The position numbers were made by a program, and so were the translations under genes. A stretch of DNA of 64,000 nucleotides. Origin: Moheibacter sediminis (lineage in GTDB: Bacteria; Bacteroidota; Bacteroidia; Flavobacteriales; Weeksellaceae). Positions 16,309 to 24,705 of the stretch are shown piece by piece. Position 1 is the stretch's first letter; the number at the start of each line of letters is the position of its first letter. The stretch covers positions 1 through 64,000 of the forward strand of contig NZ_FWXS01000003.1 of NCBI RefSeq assembly GCF_900176425.1. The letters are read 5' to 3'. Below the pieces are notes generated by a model. It was not told the DNA's origin, did not search any database, and saw nothing but the letters and a program-made list of their open reading frames with translations.

Positions 16309-17223
16309 TTGAAAAAATATTTACTGATATTCCTTTTATTCTTATCTGCTGTGGGATTCTCCCAATGGCAGCCTCTGGCATTTACGGCTTTGAGCGGTGG
16401 AGACTGTGATGAGGTGGAGATTGCTAGCGACATATTTATATCTGATGTAAATGATAGTCAAGCAGGAAGCTACGGGGCAATTGAAATATACAATCCCACG
16501 AATGCAACCGTTAATTTGTCTAACTATAGTGTAAGGAGAAGTGGAGACTATGGTTCGGGAATCTGGGCTTGGGAAACAGGTCAGGGCGGATATCCCAATT
16601 TATCAGGAAATCTTCCGCCGGGCGGAATTTACCTCATTATGGTGGGTACAAATGGAAATGTTTGTAATAATGTGACTTACAATATGTCACTGGGACAAAA
16701 TGCAGGAATCAATGGCAATGATCAGGTACAATTGCGTAAAAATGGAGTTACGATAGATGATGTTGGATTCCCTGGTTCTCCAGGTTTTTCACTTGTAAGA
16801 AAACCTGATGCTGAGGTTCCAAAAGCAGTTTTTAACAGTGCAGACTGGAATATTACAGGTCAAAATTGTGGCAGCTTAGGTAATCACACCATAAACAATG
16901 CTCCTGTTCCGGAAATAGATAACATCAGCCGATACAGAGACAATCCCGGAACTTTGCCTTATACTTTTTGTAATACTCCCACACGGGTAAGAGTTCAAAT
17001 GGATACTACGGGAGGAGGATTTACTTATAGTTACAATCTGCAAGGAACAACAACACCTGTAAATGTAACCAATACCACAGGAATATTCAGCAATTTAGAG
17101 GAAGATACCTATACATTGACTATAACGATAAGACGAAACAATATTCTTTTCTGTACACATATAGTCTCGTTTAACATCACAGGAGGAACAGAAACATCGC
17201 CGATAATTTTACTCAATCCATAA
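16309..17223 (+). CDS. Secreted lamin-tail-domain (LTD) protein
   Basis: A 304-aa protein. Start is TTG at 16,309; no ATG is available and the signal peptide (MKKYLLIFLLFLSAVGFSQ) begins exactly there. Residues about 38-170 form a lamin-tail-like domain (IFISDVNDSQAGSYGAIEIY, NLSNYSVRR, LPPGGIYLIMVG, NDQVQLRKNG). The rest is a beta-rich segment ending in TETSPIILLNP. It lacks a T9SS sorting domain, so it is exported at least to the periplasm. First gene of a four-gene run with 18-22 bp spacers, probably one transcript. LTDs in bacteria are linked to surface or nucleic-acid binding; the role here is unknown. Confidence 0.75.
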   Translation: MKKYLLIFLLFLSAVGFSQWQPLAFTALSGGDCDEVEIASDIFISDVNDSQAGSYGAIEIYNPTNATVNLSNYSVRRSGDYGSGIWAWETGQGGYPNLSGNLPPGGIYLIMVGTNGNVCNNVTYNMSLGQNAGINGNDQVQLRKNGVTIDDVGFPGSPGFSLVRKPDAEVPKAVFNSADWNITGQNCGSLGNHTINNAPVPEIDNISRYRDNPGTLPYTFCNTPTRVRVQMDTTGGGFTYSYNLQGTTTPVNVTNTTGIFSNLEEDTYTLTITIRRNNILFCTHIVSFNITGGTETSPIILLNP

Positions 17224-17241
17224 AAAATTAATCACTAAAAA

Positions 17242-17934
17242 ATGAAACTGAAAAATTTCACTCTGAAAACTTTAACTGCTCTGACATTTATGTTATTGGC
17301 ATTTGTTGCGAATGCACAATCTGATCAGGATGTTCCTCTGGGAACCACTACCATTTTTAACTATACGGTGGATACCTCTTCTGACCCGGCACAACCATTA
17401 TTGAATGACCAGCCGAATGGTACGCCAGGCTCAACTTATGCTTGGTCAATTGTGAACTTACCGGCTCCGGGTGCAGTATTAACTCCAACTGGAAACAAAG
17501 CAACCATCAACTGGGCTGCTGTTCCCGTAGGAATTTATCATGTTCAGGTAATCGAAACGAATGCTGGATGTCCTCCGGAAACAGTGGAATTTGAAGTGCA
17601 TGTGATTCAGCCAAATAATCCAACGCTTGTATGGGCAGATGCTCCAAACGCGATATGTGAAGGAGATGTAGCTACGTTTGATGTTTCAGGTGCTCCTGTA
17701 GGTGCGGTTATTTCTTATACTGCAACGGGTGGTACTCCGGCAACAGGAACCGCAACGGTATTGGCAGGTGGAATTGTATCTATTCCGATCACTCATGTTG
17801 CTCCGGCTACTCAAGTTGTATTGACTTTGACCTCGATGAATGTAGGTGGAAACACAGTAACGTTTACTCCTCCTATCACGGCTACTGCTCAGGTAAATAT
17901 CGTTCAGACTTCAGCAATTCAATTGGTGCCATAA
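17242..17934 (+). CDS. Secreted PKD/Ig-like protein, paralogue 1
   Basis: A 230-aa protein with signal peptide (ALTFMLLAFVANAQ). Residues about 45-125 hold a PKD-like module (NGTPGSTYAWSIVNLP, INWAAVPVGIYHVQVIETNA, two Cys), followed by a second beta domain (CEGDVATFDVSGAPVGAVIS). It ends TSAIQLVP and has no sorting domain. The next gene is a clear paralogue and the fourth gene shares the PKD-like module. Likely part of a multi-protein surface structure; no enzymatic motif is seen. Confidence 0.72.
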   Translation: MKLKNFTLKTLTALTFMLLAFVANAQSDQDVPLGTTTIFNYTVDTSSDPAQPLLNDQPNGTPGSTYAWSIVNLPAPGAVLTPTGNKATINWAAVPVGIYHVQVIETNAGCPPETVEFEVHVIQPNNPTLVWADAPNAICEGDVATFDVSGAPVGAVISYTATGGTPATGTATVLAGGIVSIPITHVAPATQVVLTLTSMNVGGNTVTFTPPITATAQVNIVQTSAIQLVP

Positions 17935-17955
17935 CAAAACATACTAAACAAAAAA

Positions 17956-18645
17956 ATGAAAAATTTAAGTTTAAAATTATTTGCAGTACTATTTGTCTCG
18001 CTTTTGGGATATTCGCTACAGGCTCAGCTTACCCAGAATATTTTCGAGGGTGAAACTAAAAACTACAGTGTAGATACTGTGGCTCCTGACGGAGGGCCTA
18101 ACGGAACCACCGGCTCTACTTACACATGGACGGTATTTGATGCTACCAATACAGACATCACCGGAACTACGATGACAATCACAAACACACCTCCTTCCAC
18201 ATCAGGAAATGCGGTGACGATTAACTGGGATACGACTCCGGCCGGACAATATACTTTACACGTTTTGGAAACAAATGGAAGCTGTGAGGGTACAGAAGAA
18301 TTCATCAATGTAATCATCAGCCCTATCGGAAGTCCGGTATTGACAGCATTAGACACAGATATCTGTTCGGGTGAAACTGCAGAATTTGAAATCACAGGTG
18401 CTTCTGCAAACAGTATCATCACATTTACGGTAACAGGCGGTACAGCTGCTCCGGTTTCACCAATCACTGTCGATGCTTCAGGCAATGGAACGATCATCGT
18501 AACACATGATGGAACGACTGCTCAGATAGATGTAACACTTACAAGTATGGAATTGCCAAATGGAACTGTAGTAGCCATTACTCCTCCGGTAACAGCAAAT
18601 ACAACTGTAATCATCATCACAACGTCAACAATTACATTTGATTAA
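17956..18645 (+). CDS. Secreted PKD/Ig-like protein, paralogue 2
   Basis: A 229-aa protein; signal peptide MKNLSLKLFAVLFVSLLGYS plus LQAQ. Same two-domain layout as the preceding gene: NGTTGSTYTWTVFDATN, INWDTTPAGQYTLHVLETNG, then CSGETAEFEITGASANS. It ends TTSTITFD, similar in place and composition to the tails of the two upstream proteins. The equal length (229 versus 230) and conserved order point to tandem duplication. Function unknown; probably a structural partner of the type B T9SS protein that follows. Confidence 0.72.
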   Translation: MKNLSLKLFAVLFVSLLGYSLQAQLTQNIFEGETKNYSVDTVAPDGGPNGTTGSTYTWTVFDATNTDITGTTMTITNTPPSTSGNAVTINWDTTPAGQYTLHVLETNGSCEGTEEFINVIISPIGSPVLTALDTDICSGETAEFEITGASANSIITFTVTGGTAAPVSPITVDASGNGTIIVTHDGTTAQIDVTLTSMELPNGTVVAITPPVTANTTVIIITTSTITFD

Positions 18646-18663
18646 TCAGATATAATAAAAGAT

Positions 18664-19722
18664 TTGAACCCAAACAGGTATATACAAAATTTAATAAAGT
18701 TTGCTTTCATGCAAGTGCTTCTCTTCTGGGGAAGCACCTTGTATGGGCAACAGACTACCTGTATCGGTTCATCTCATATCTACCGTGTAGATGAAAATGA
18801 AAACGGTGGAAACGGAACGACCGGATCTACTTATAGCTGGACTGTTGTGGAACCCGCTTTTCAGGGAACCATCAGCAATATTCCGGGATTTCCATCAGGA
18901 AATCAAATTGAAATCAACTGGGGAAGCACGCCGGAAGGTCAATATACTTTAATCGTTACGGAAACATTTAACGGTTGTAGTAATCCTCAACAAATTACTG
19001 TAACACTTAGAGACGGAATTGAAATTGATACATTGGAAGATTTACTTATCTGCCCTGATGGCGGAAGTGTGACTTTCAACGCAGGATTTGGATATGATTC
19101 CTATGCCTGGTACAATGATGCTGATGAACTTCTTTCAACAGCAAGAGAACTTACGGTGGAAATACCGGGAACTTACCGATTGGAAGTAAGAAGCGCCAAT
19201 TGTGCTGCCACAGAATTAGTGGAAGCAGTTCCGATTGAATTCCCAATTTTTGTGGTGAATACAGATGTTTACAATTCAATTGTGGTAGAACACATCGCCG
19301 GAAATGTGGACGAACTGGAATACCAGTTAGAAGACATGGAAGGGAATGTCATCAAACCTTGGCAAGTTGGAAATATCTTCAACGGTGTAAAGGAAGGAAT
19401 CTACATCATCAGAATCCGTACTTGGGATGCCAGCTGCTATACTTATAAAACGGCAATCACTGTAAGCATTCCAAATGCCATCACTCCAAACGGCGATGGA
19501 TACAATGACCATTGGGATCTTTCCCGATTACAAAATTATGCACCGGATGCACGCGTTGAGGTTTATGACCGATACGGAAAATTCATCCATGCGTTGAGTA
19601 AAGAAAATAATTTCAGATGGGACGGCTATTATCTTGGCAGACCGCTTCCTTCAAGCTCTTATGTCTATATCATGAAAATCGGTGGTGAGAAATTCACCGG
19701 ATATTTATTGATTAAGAATTAA
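18664..19722 (+). CDS. PKD-like protein with type B T9SS (gliding-motility-associated) sorting domain
   Basis: A 352-aa protein. The TTG at 18,664 gives MNPNRYIQNLIKFAFMQVLL plus a short hydrophobic stretch to YGQ; an internal ATG at 18,709 is an alternative start. Residues about 35-120 hold the PKD-like module shared with the two upstream genes (NGTTGSTYSWTVVEP, INWGSTPEGQYTLIVTET). A second beta domain follows (about 125-190). The last ~85 residues are a type B sorting domain: IPNAITPNGDGYNDHWDLS, VEVYDRYGKFIHAL, SSSYVYIMKIGGEKFTGYLL. This predicts export by the type IX system and surface attachment. Last gene of the cluster. Confidence 0.82.
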   Translation: MNPNRYIQNLIKFAFMQVLLFWGSTLYGQQTTCIGSSHIYRVDENENGGNGTTGSTYSWTVVEPAFQGTISNIPGFPSGNQIEINWGSTPEGQYTLIVTETFNGCSNPQQITVTLRDGIEIDTLEDLLICPDGGSVTFNAGFGYDSYAWYNDADELLSTARELTVEIPGTYRLEVRSANCAATELVEAVPIEFPIFVVNTDVYNSIVVEHIAGNVDELEYQLEDMEGNVIKPWQVGNIFNGVKEGIYIIRIRTWDASCYTYKTAITVSIPNAITPNGDGYNDHWDLSRLQNYAPDARVEVYDRYGKFIHALSKENNFRWDGYYLGRPLPSSSYVYIMKIGGEKFTGYLLIKN

Positions 19723-19930
19723 TTCTCTTTACAATTTTTAACATTAAGGAATTAGATTTAAAATAATATTATTAAGTCTGGTTAAGAAATCAAAATTGAT
19801 TTTAAACAAATTTTAACTGATATTTTTAATTCAAATTAATCCCTAAAATATTTTTCAAAAAAACTTTATAATTCCTACTGATAGGAATCAATTTTCCTTT
19901 GATTTTGAATTATATCCTTACAAATGATCG

Positions 19931-20068
19931 GGGTGTGCAGCCAATCTCTGGGTTTATTGCATGAGGGATGGAGGCATCTGTTTGAGCTCCTCCGGCATTT
20001 CGCCGGAGAGCGAGTGCCGAGAGCCCGGTGCGGCGGATACCTGACTAAAGGGAAGCCGGCGCACATGC
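19931..20068. repeat. GC-rich palindromic intergenic element
   Basis: The 437-bp gap between the type B gene and the receptor holds one GC-rich island in AT-rich DNA. Features are GCATGAGGGATGGAGGCATC, CTGTTTGAGCTC, a hairpin CTCCGGC-ATTTC-GCCGGAG (19,990-20,008), GAGCGAGTGCCGAGAGCCC and an outer GCATG / CATGC pairing. The phrases CTGTTTGAGCTC and GAGCGAGTGCCGAGAGCCC recur in dispersed repeats of Flavobacteria. The 63-codon frame across it on the minus strand has no protein-like features. Left of it (19,723-19,930) is plain AT-rich sequence with nothing recognisable. Confidence 0.55.
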
Positions 20069-20082
20069 CTAAATTGAAATAA

Positions 20083-20114
20083 AAAATCCTCTTAAAATGA
20101 ATTGAGAGGATTTT
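20083..20114. terminator. Bidirectional terminator between convergent genes
   Basis: AAAATCCTCT / AGAGGATTTT with a 12-nt loop. A-rich and T-rich flanks on either side let it serve the leftward receptor gene (stop at 20,160) and rightward transcription from the surface-protein cluster. Confidence 0.8.
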
Positions 20115-20159
20115 CTGAGTAATGAAATAAAAAATTAAAAATATATGTAATAAGGAAAC

Positions 20160-22556
20160 TTAGAATCCGATGCCGCCACCGCCGCCTGACTGGTTGCTTT
20201 CCTGGTTAAGGTGTCTTTTACGGACTTCACCTCCGAAGTTGTATGAGAATCCTACATAAAGGGTTTGTGATTCCCAGAAGAATTGCCCTAATCCCGGCGT
20301 TGGATTGGTAATGTGCGCTTCAGCGTTAAATGTTTTGAATATGTCGCTTACTCTGGCTGTGAATGCGGCTTTTCCATCCATGAAAGAATATCTCATCCCT
20401 AAATCCATGCGCCACATCGGCTGCATTTCTCCTTGTATGAATTTGAATGGGCCACGGTACATGAAGAAGTTTTGGACGCTCAAATCTTTGGTAAGATTGA
20501 TGTTGTTGTTGATACGGAAGTTCCATGGCGTTCCGGTTACTTCTTCTTCGCCTAAGTAGAATTTGTTTGCAAATATGTCGAAACTTGCATTGAAGCTCCA
20601 CCATTTGACTGGTTTATAGTTTGCGCTTAGTTCTACGCCATAGCTTTCTGAGTCTTCATAATTGATGTATTTCTGTACAACTGTCGGAGTTTCGACACCA
20701 TTTACGATAATTGTTTTGTTTTCTAAATAACGGAAAAGCACGTCGTTTACCTTTCTGTAGAATGCGGTAGCGTTGAGGCTTCCTCCTTTGAATCTTTGTA
20801 AATAACCTAATTCGTAAGAGTTTGTGAACTGCGGTCTGAGCTCAGGGTTCCCTTCACTTGTCATTGTTGGTGTAGTCCACTCCGGAACAGGCGTCATCTG
20901 TCCTATCCATGGGCGGTCAACACGGCGGCTGTAGTTCAATAATATCTGCCCGCGCTCTGTCACATCATAAGTCAAAAATGCAGATGGATAGAATTCTGTG
21001 TAATCATTCTTAAAAGTACCCACACCTGTAGGAACTACATTATAATCTGCGTTTTCTTCTACTCTTTCTGCTCTTACCCCTAACTGCATTCCGAATTTAC
21101 CAAATGTCTGTCCGTAGTTTACATAAGCTGAATAGATATCTCTTGTGAACTGGTAATCTACATCAGGTGAATAGGTAAATGGATTCCCCTGATCATCTTC
21201 GTTATCCAATACTTGAGTTGAAAGCATATCGTTTTCATTTTTCTCTTGTCTAAATTGTAATCCGGCTTCGATTTTACCGCCATCGATGATTTGATTAGTA
21301 TAATCTAAATTGATACGGGTATTTTCATTTTTACCTTTTCTCCATTCAGAGAAAGTTTCTATCGGGAATGTGTTTACATAATTACGTGTGTCTTTATTGT
21401 CTGAAGTGGAATAAATTGCATCCAAAACAATATTGTGGTTTTCTTTTCCGAAATCTTGTTTGAAATTTAAACTATAATCCTGATTGTCATATTTACCATC
21501 TACATCGCTGTGATTGTAAAAAAGTGTGTTGACTTCATTATCAAAAACGTTAGCTTGTGCACCACCTTCTCCTCTGTTATAGAATTGGCTTGTATACAAT
21601 GTCAAAGCTGTTTTTTCTCCGATGAACCAGTCAAATCCTACTTTAAATACTTGTGAATTATTTTCGTCATTTACATCAAAAAATTGATCTAATAAAGTAT
21701 CATAATTGTTTACTTCACCATGAAATCTGTTTCTTCCGAAATTGGCATTGTAATTCCCAAAGAAGTTGAAACTTCCTGTGTTTACATTTGCATTTACGGA
21801 ACCATTGTGGCGTGAATTGTCGCCTAAAGTATATCCCAAATCCAGGCCTACATTGTAACCCTTTCTTTTGTTTTTATGGGTAATGATATTGATGATACCT
21901 GAGTTTCCTTCCGGATCATATTTCGCAGAAGGATTGGTAATGATTTCCACTTTTGCGATTGCATTAGAAGGTAATTGTTTCAATAATTGCGCAGCAGGAA
22001 TGTTTGATGGTTTTCCGTCCACCATTACTTTTACGTTTTCATTTCCGCGAAGCGAAAGTGCTCCTGTCTGCTGGTCAACACTTACAGAAGGAATGTTGTT
22101 CAAAACTGAAGCTGCATCTGCTCCGGCACTTACCAAATCTTTTCCGACATCAACAACTCTTTTATCGATTTCAGTTCTGTACTGAGACGTTTCAGCACGA
22201 ATTTCCGCTCCTTCGAGGACAACGATATCCGAACCCATCACAATTCCACCCAAATCTGTTGCAGCATTTTGAACGTTGATGTCTTGTACTTTATCATTAA
22301 ATCCCACGGCTGTAATTACCAATTCGTACGTCCCGTAGTCGATGCCTTCGATGACAAAAGTTCCGTCATCTTCGCTCATTCCTCCTGAAACCAGACTTTG
22401 TGTTTCACCTTTTGTATAAATTTCTATCGATGCATAAGGAATTGCTTTTCCTGCCCCATCCTGTACTTTTCCTGTAATGGTTCCTTTTTTGTCATTTGCA
22501 AATGACATTGCACTCAACATCAAAAAGAAAACCATCGTTAATAACCTCATATTCAT
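20160..22556 (-). CDS. Outer-membrane beta-barrel TonB-dependent receptor-like protein
   Basis: A 798-aa protein: signal peptide (MNMRLLTMVFFLMLSAMSFA), carboxypeptidase-regulatory-like beta domain (residues about 25-110: GTITGKVQDGAGKAIPYASI), plug domain (about 120-230: VSAGADAASVLNNIPSVSVD, GNENVKVMVDGKPSNIP, IITNPSAKYDPEGNSGIINI), and a barrel of the OMP_b-brl_3 type with many alternating strands. The C-terminus is a Gly-rich tail ending in Phe. There is no neighbouring SusD-like lipoprotein, so it is not a glycan SusCD pair. Substrate unknown. The N-terminal domain is repeated as a separate protein just upstream. Confidence 0.85.
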   Translation of the reverse strand: MNMRLLTMVFFLMLSAMSFANDKKGTITGKVQDGAGKAIPYASIEIYTKGETQSLVSGGMSEDDGTFVIEGIDYGTYELVITAVGFNDKVQDINVQNAATDLGGIVMGSDIVVLEGAEIRAETSQYRTEIDKRVVDVGKDLVSAGADAASVLNNIPSVSVDQQTGALSLRGNENVKVMVDGKPSNIPAAQLLKQLPSNAIAKVEIITNPSAKYDPEGNSGIINIITHKNKRKGYNVGLDLGYTLGDNSRHNGSVNANVNTGSFNFFGNYNANFGRNRFHGEVNNYDTLLDQFFDVNDENNSQVFKVGFDWFIGEKTALTLYTSQFYNRGEGGAQANVFDNEVNTLFYNHSDVDGKYDNQDYSLNFKQDFGKENHNIVLDAIYSTSDNKDTRNYVNTFPIETFSEWRKGKNENTRINLDYTNQIIDGGKIEAGLQFRQEKNENDMLSTQVLDNEDDQGNPFTYSPDVDYQFTRDIYSAYVNYGQTFGKFGMQLGVRAERVEENADYNVVPTGVGTFKNDYTEFYPSAFLTYDVTERGQILLNYSRRVDRPWIGQMTPVPEWTTPTMTSEGNPELRPQFTNSYELGYLQRFKGGSLNATAFYRKVNDVLFRYLENKTIIVNGVETPTVVQKYINYEDSESYGVELSANYKPVKWWSFNASFDIFANKFYLGEEEVTGTPWNFRINNNINLTKDLSVQNFFMYRGPFKFIQGEMQPMWRMDLGMRYSFMDGKAAFTARVSDIFKTFNAEAHITNPTPGLGQFFWESQTLYVGFSYNFGGEVRKRHLNQESNQSGGGGGIGF

Positions 22557-22570
22557 ATTATTTTGCTTTA

Positions 22571-22584
22571 CATATTACCTTGTT
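22571..22584 (-). promoter_or_regulatory. Conserved upstream element shared by two paralogues, copy 1
   Basis: The plus strand reads CATATTACCTTGTT just before the receptor start. CACATTACCTTGTT stands at 23,178-23,191 before the paralogue. Surrounding bases also resemble each other (TTTTGC). Either a common regulatory site or a trace of the duplication that created the pair. Confidence 0.4.
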
Positions 22585-22716
22585 AAACAAGTAGAAAAAT
22601 CAAACTTCTCTATCATTTTCTATTTCTTACTTCTATAAGTTGTTAGAAATTTCTACTTGTTACAAAAAACATTAAATTTAATTTCTAAACAGTTTTAGTT
22701 GGGTTAAATTCTTATT

Positions 22717-23142
22717 TTATTTTGCTTTTCCATAGATGACAACCTCGTCCAAAATCACAACTTCTTTCTGTGAAGCTTTGCCATAAATAACGGCCTCGTT
22801 TAGAGAAATGTCATTTTCACACAAAACAATTGTTCCCAAATCAAATGAAGTTGATTCTACTTTTACGGTTTCAATTTTGTCATCAAATCCTTTTGCCTTT
22901 ACAATGAATTTATATTCGCCCGGTTTTAAATCTGACAACATATAAGTTCCATTCTCTTGAGAATCTCCTTTGTAAATTAATTTATGTTTTGAATTAATGT
23001 CATAAACTTCTAAAGAACTTGAGATGATTCCAAATCCTGACTCGTCTTGGATTTTACCCGTCAAACCTGTTTTGTTTCCATTTGCCAATAATACGATTGC
23101 ACTCATAAAAACTAATCCTGAAATTAAACCTTGAATTTTCAT
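22717..23142 (-). CDS. Free-standing carboxypeptidase-regulatory-like domain protein (receptor N-terminus paralogue)
   Basis: A 141-aa protein with signal peptide (MKIQGLISGLVFMSAIVLLA). Residues about 22-110 form one carboxypeptidase-regulatory-like beta-sandwich (GLTGKIQDESGFGI, GTYMLSDLKPGEYKFIVKAK) clearly related to the N-terminus of the downstream receptor. It then has the linker that normally leads into the plug, present twice (EAVIYGKA, EVVIYGKAK), and stops. There is no plug and no barrel. It could be a truncated receptor gene or a periplasmic partner domain. It is 160 bp upstream of the receptor in the same direction. Confidence 0.7.
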   Translation of the reverse strand: MKIQGLISGLVFMSAIVLLANGNKTGLTGKIQDESGFGIISSSLEVYDINSKHKLIYKGDSQENGTYMLSDLKPGEYKFIVKAKGFDDKIETVKVESTSFDLGTIVLCENDISLNEAVIYGKASQKEVVILDEVVIYGKAK

Positions 23143-23177
23143 TTGTATATTTATTTAATGTTAACTATTATGTTTTG

Positions 23178-23191
23178 CACATTACCTTGTT
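23178..23191 (-). promoter_or_regulatory. Conserved upstream element shared by two paralogues, copy 2
   Basis: CACATTACCTTGTT on the plus strand, 36 bp upstream of the start of the small paralogue; 12 of 14 bases or more match copy 1 at 22,571. Confidence 0.4.
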
Positions 23192-23332
23192 TTGCCTAAT
23201 TATTAAGAACAATTTACCGTGCTTTAATCATAAGACGACTATTTTTAAAATATGTTACACTTGGCAGAAAAAAAATTCTTAAAAATTTCATTATTCGCAT
23301 TTAATCCAAATAACTAATTAGCTTAATTCTTC

Positions 23333-23340
23333 TATATTTG
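23333..23340 (+). promoter_or_regulatory. -7 promoter box for the DUF2520 operon
   Basis: TATATTTG matches TAnnTTTG. Transcription would begin about 7 bases further on, so the GTG at 23,340 cannot be the start codon; this supports the ATG at 23,364. Confidence 0.55.
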
Positions 23341-23363
23341 TGAATGTTAATCAGAATGAATAT

Positions 23364-24146
23364 ATGAGATCAGTAGTCATTTTAGGCGCAGGAAATGTTG
23401 CTTTCCACCTGACCAGAGCGCTTTTACAAAATACAATCAATGTCCGTCAAATTTTTAACCGTACACTTTCCAGAGCAGAAGAATTAGGCGAATCGCACAA
23501 CATCAGTTTTACAAATAAAATTTCAGAATTGGAAAAAGCTGATTTATATATAATTGCAGCATCCGATGCGGCAGTTGAGGAACTTTCTCATTACATTCCA
23601 TTTGATGATTGTTTGGTGGTTCATACTTCGGGTTCTTTGAAAACAGATGTTTTGAAGGGCGATTACAGAAAAGGTGTTTTTTATCCTTTACAGACTTTTA
23701 CCAAAAGAAAAAATCTTCGTTACGAAGAAATTCCATTTTTTGTAGAAGCGGATAATAAAGAAGATGAAGATGCACTTTATGCTTTAGCTGATAAAATTTC
23801 GAATGAAGTTCACCGCGTTGACACTACCAAAAGACAAAAACTTCACATGTCAGCCGTTTGGGTGGGGAATTTTGTGAATCATCTATATTATTTAGGAAAT
23901 AAACTCTGTGAGGAAAATGACCTTCCATTTGATGTTTTGAAACCGCTGATTGAGGAAACAGCATTGAAAGTTCAGGACATGAGTCCTTACGATGCGCAAA
24001 CCGGTCCGGCAAGAAGAAATGATGAAATCATCATCCAAAAACATTTAGAAATTCTGGAAGATTCCCGTTTACAGCAATTGTATCAATTATTGACAGATTC
24101 CATTCAAAGAACTTACCATGATCAGCTACAAGCAAAAGTTAAATAA
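23364..24146 (+). CDS. Rossmann-fold/DUF2520 domain protein
   Basis: A 260-aa protein. The ATG at 23,364 is preferred because a promoter box overlaps the upstream GTG and because the NAD(P)-binding motif follows directly (VVILGAGNVAFHL). Residues about 1-120 form the nucleotide-binding domain (ending VVHTSGSLKTDVLK). The rest is the DUF2520 helical domain (TTKRQKLHMSAVWVGNFVNH, TGPARRNDE). Members resemble ketopantoate reductase/6-phosphogluconate-dehydrogenase-like enzymes, but the substrate is not known. Overlaps the next gene by 29 bp; first gene of an operon with a KdsC-like phosphatase and Maf. Confidence 0.82.
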   Translation: MRSVVILGAGNVAFHLTRALLQNTINVRQIFNRTLSRAEELGESHNISFTNKISELEKADLYIIAASDAAVEELSHYIPFDDCLVVHTSGSLKTDVLKGDYRKGVFYPLQTFTKRKNLRYEEIPFFVEADNKEDEDALYALADKISNEVHRVDTTKRQKLHMSAVWVGNFVNHLYYLGNKLCEENDLPFDVLKPLIEETALKVQDMSPYDAQTGPARRNDEIIIQKHLEILEDSRLQQLYQLLTDSIQRTYHDQLQAKVK

Positions 24147-24645
24147 TATAACCACATTTATATTGGACATTGACGGCGTACTTACAGACGGCACCGTAAC
24201 CTTGATGCCTACCGGCGAAATGGTCAGAACGATGCATACAAAAGACGGTTATGCCATTCAGTTTGCCATCAAAAAAGGATTTCGTGTTGCGGCGATTACA
24301 GGCGGTCGTGACCAAATGGTAGTTGAAAGGCTGAAATATTTGGGGATGACGGATATATATTCGGGTGTTCATGACAAATGGGATGCTTATCAAGATTTAA
24401 TTTTTAGTTATAATTTAAAGCCTGAAGAAATTGTTTACATGGGCGATGATATGCCGGATATTGACATCATGAAAGACGTTGGACTCGCTTGTTGCCCAAA
24501 TGATGCAGTTGCCGATGTACGTGCAATTTCAGAATACATTTCTTTGTTAAACGGAGGCGAAGGATGCGTCCGTGACATTATCGAACAAACAATGAAAGTA
24601 CAAAGAAAATGGTATGATGAAGCTGATACTACGCAGTCGATTTAA
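24118..24645 (+). CDS. KdsC-like HAD phosphatase (3-deoxy-D-manno-octulosonate 8-phosphate phosphatase type)
   Basis: A 175-aa HAD-superfamily protein without a cap domain. Motif I is LDIDGVLTDGT with two catalytic Asp. AITGGRD supplies the motif II region, a Lys lies in between, and motif IV is GDDMPDIDIM. Length and the GVLTDG signature fit KdsC, which releases phosphate from KDO-8-P in lipopolysaccharide core synthesis; some Bacteroidota members act on related sugar phosphates. Cytoplasmic, expected to be a tetramer. Translationally coupled to the upstream DUF2520 gene. Confidence 0.85.
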   Translation: MISYKQKLNNITTFILDIDGVLTDGTVTLMPTGEMVRTMHTKDGYAIQFAIKKGFRVAAITGGRDQMVVERLKYLGMTDIYSGVHDKWDAYQDLIFSYNLKPEEIVYMGDDMPDIDIMKDVGLACCPNDAVADVRAISEYISLLNGGEGCVRDIIEQTMKVQRKWYDEADTTQSI

Positions 24646-24647
24646 GA

Positions 24648-24675
24648 CTGTTTCTAGATTCTGCTCGAAATGACA
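24648..24675. repeat. Short dispersed intergenic repeat (degenerate)
   Basis: CTGTTTCTAGATTCTGCTCGAAATGACA reads on the minus strand as TGTCATTTCGAGCAGAATCT followed by AGAAACAG. A related version (TGTCATTCTGAAGAAGGAAG and on) stands at 63,470-63,523. Such TGTCATT...GAATCT segments are scattered between genes in many Bacteroidota genomes. Confidence 0.45.
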
Positions 24676-24705
24676 AATTTCAAATAAATTCTAAATTTAA
24701 TTAAG

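Noticed and set aside
18120..18497. 125-codon minus-strand frame inside the second PKD-like gene
   Set aside because: It lies fully antisense to a gene with signal peptide and conserved domain, and its Val/Ser-rich composition is what the antisense of Thr/Asn-rich beta domains gives.
19875..20066. 63-codon minus-strand frame over the GC-rich intergenic island
   Set aside because: Arises from the inverted repeats; many Pro, Arg and Cys without pattern. Annotated as a repeat instead.
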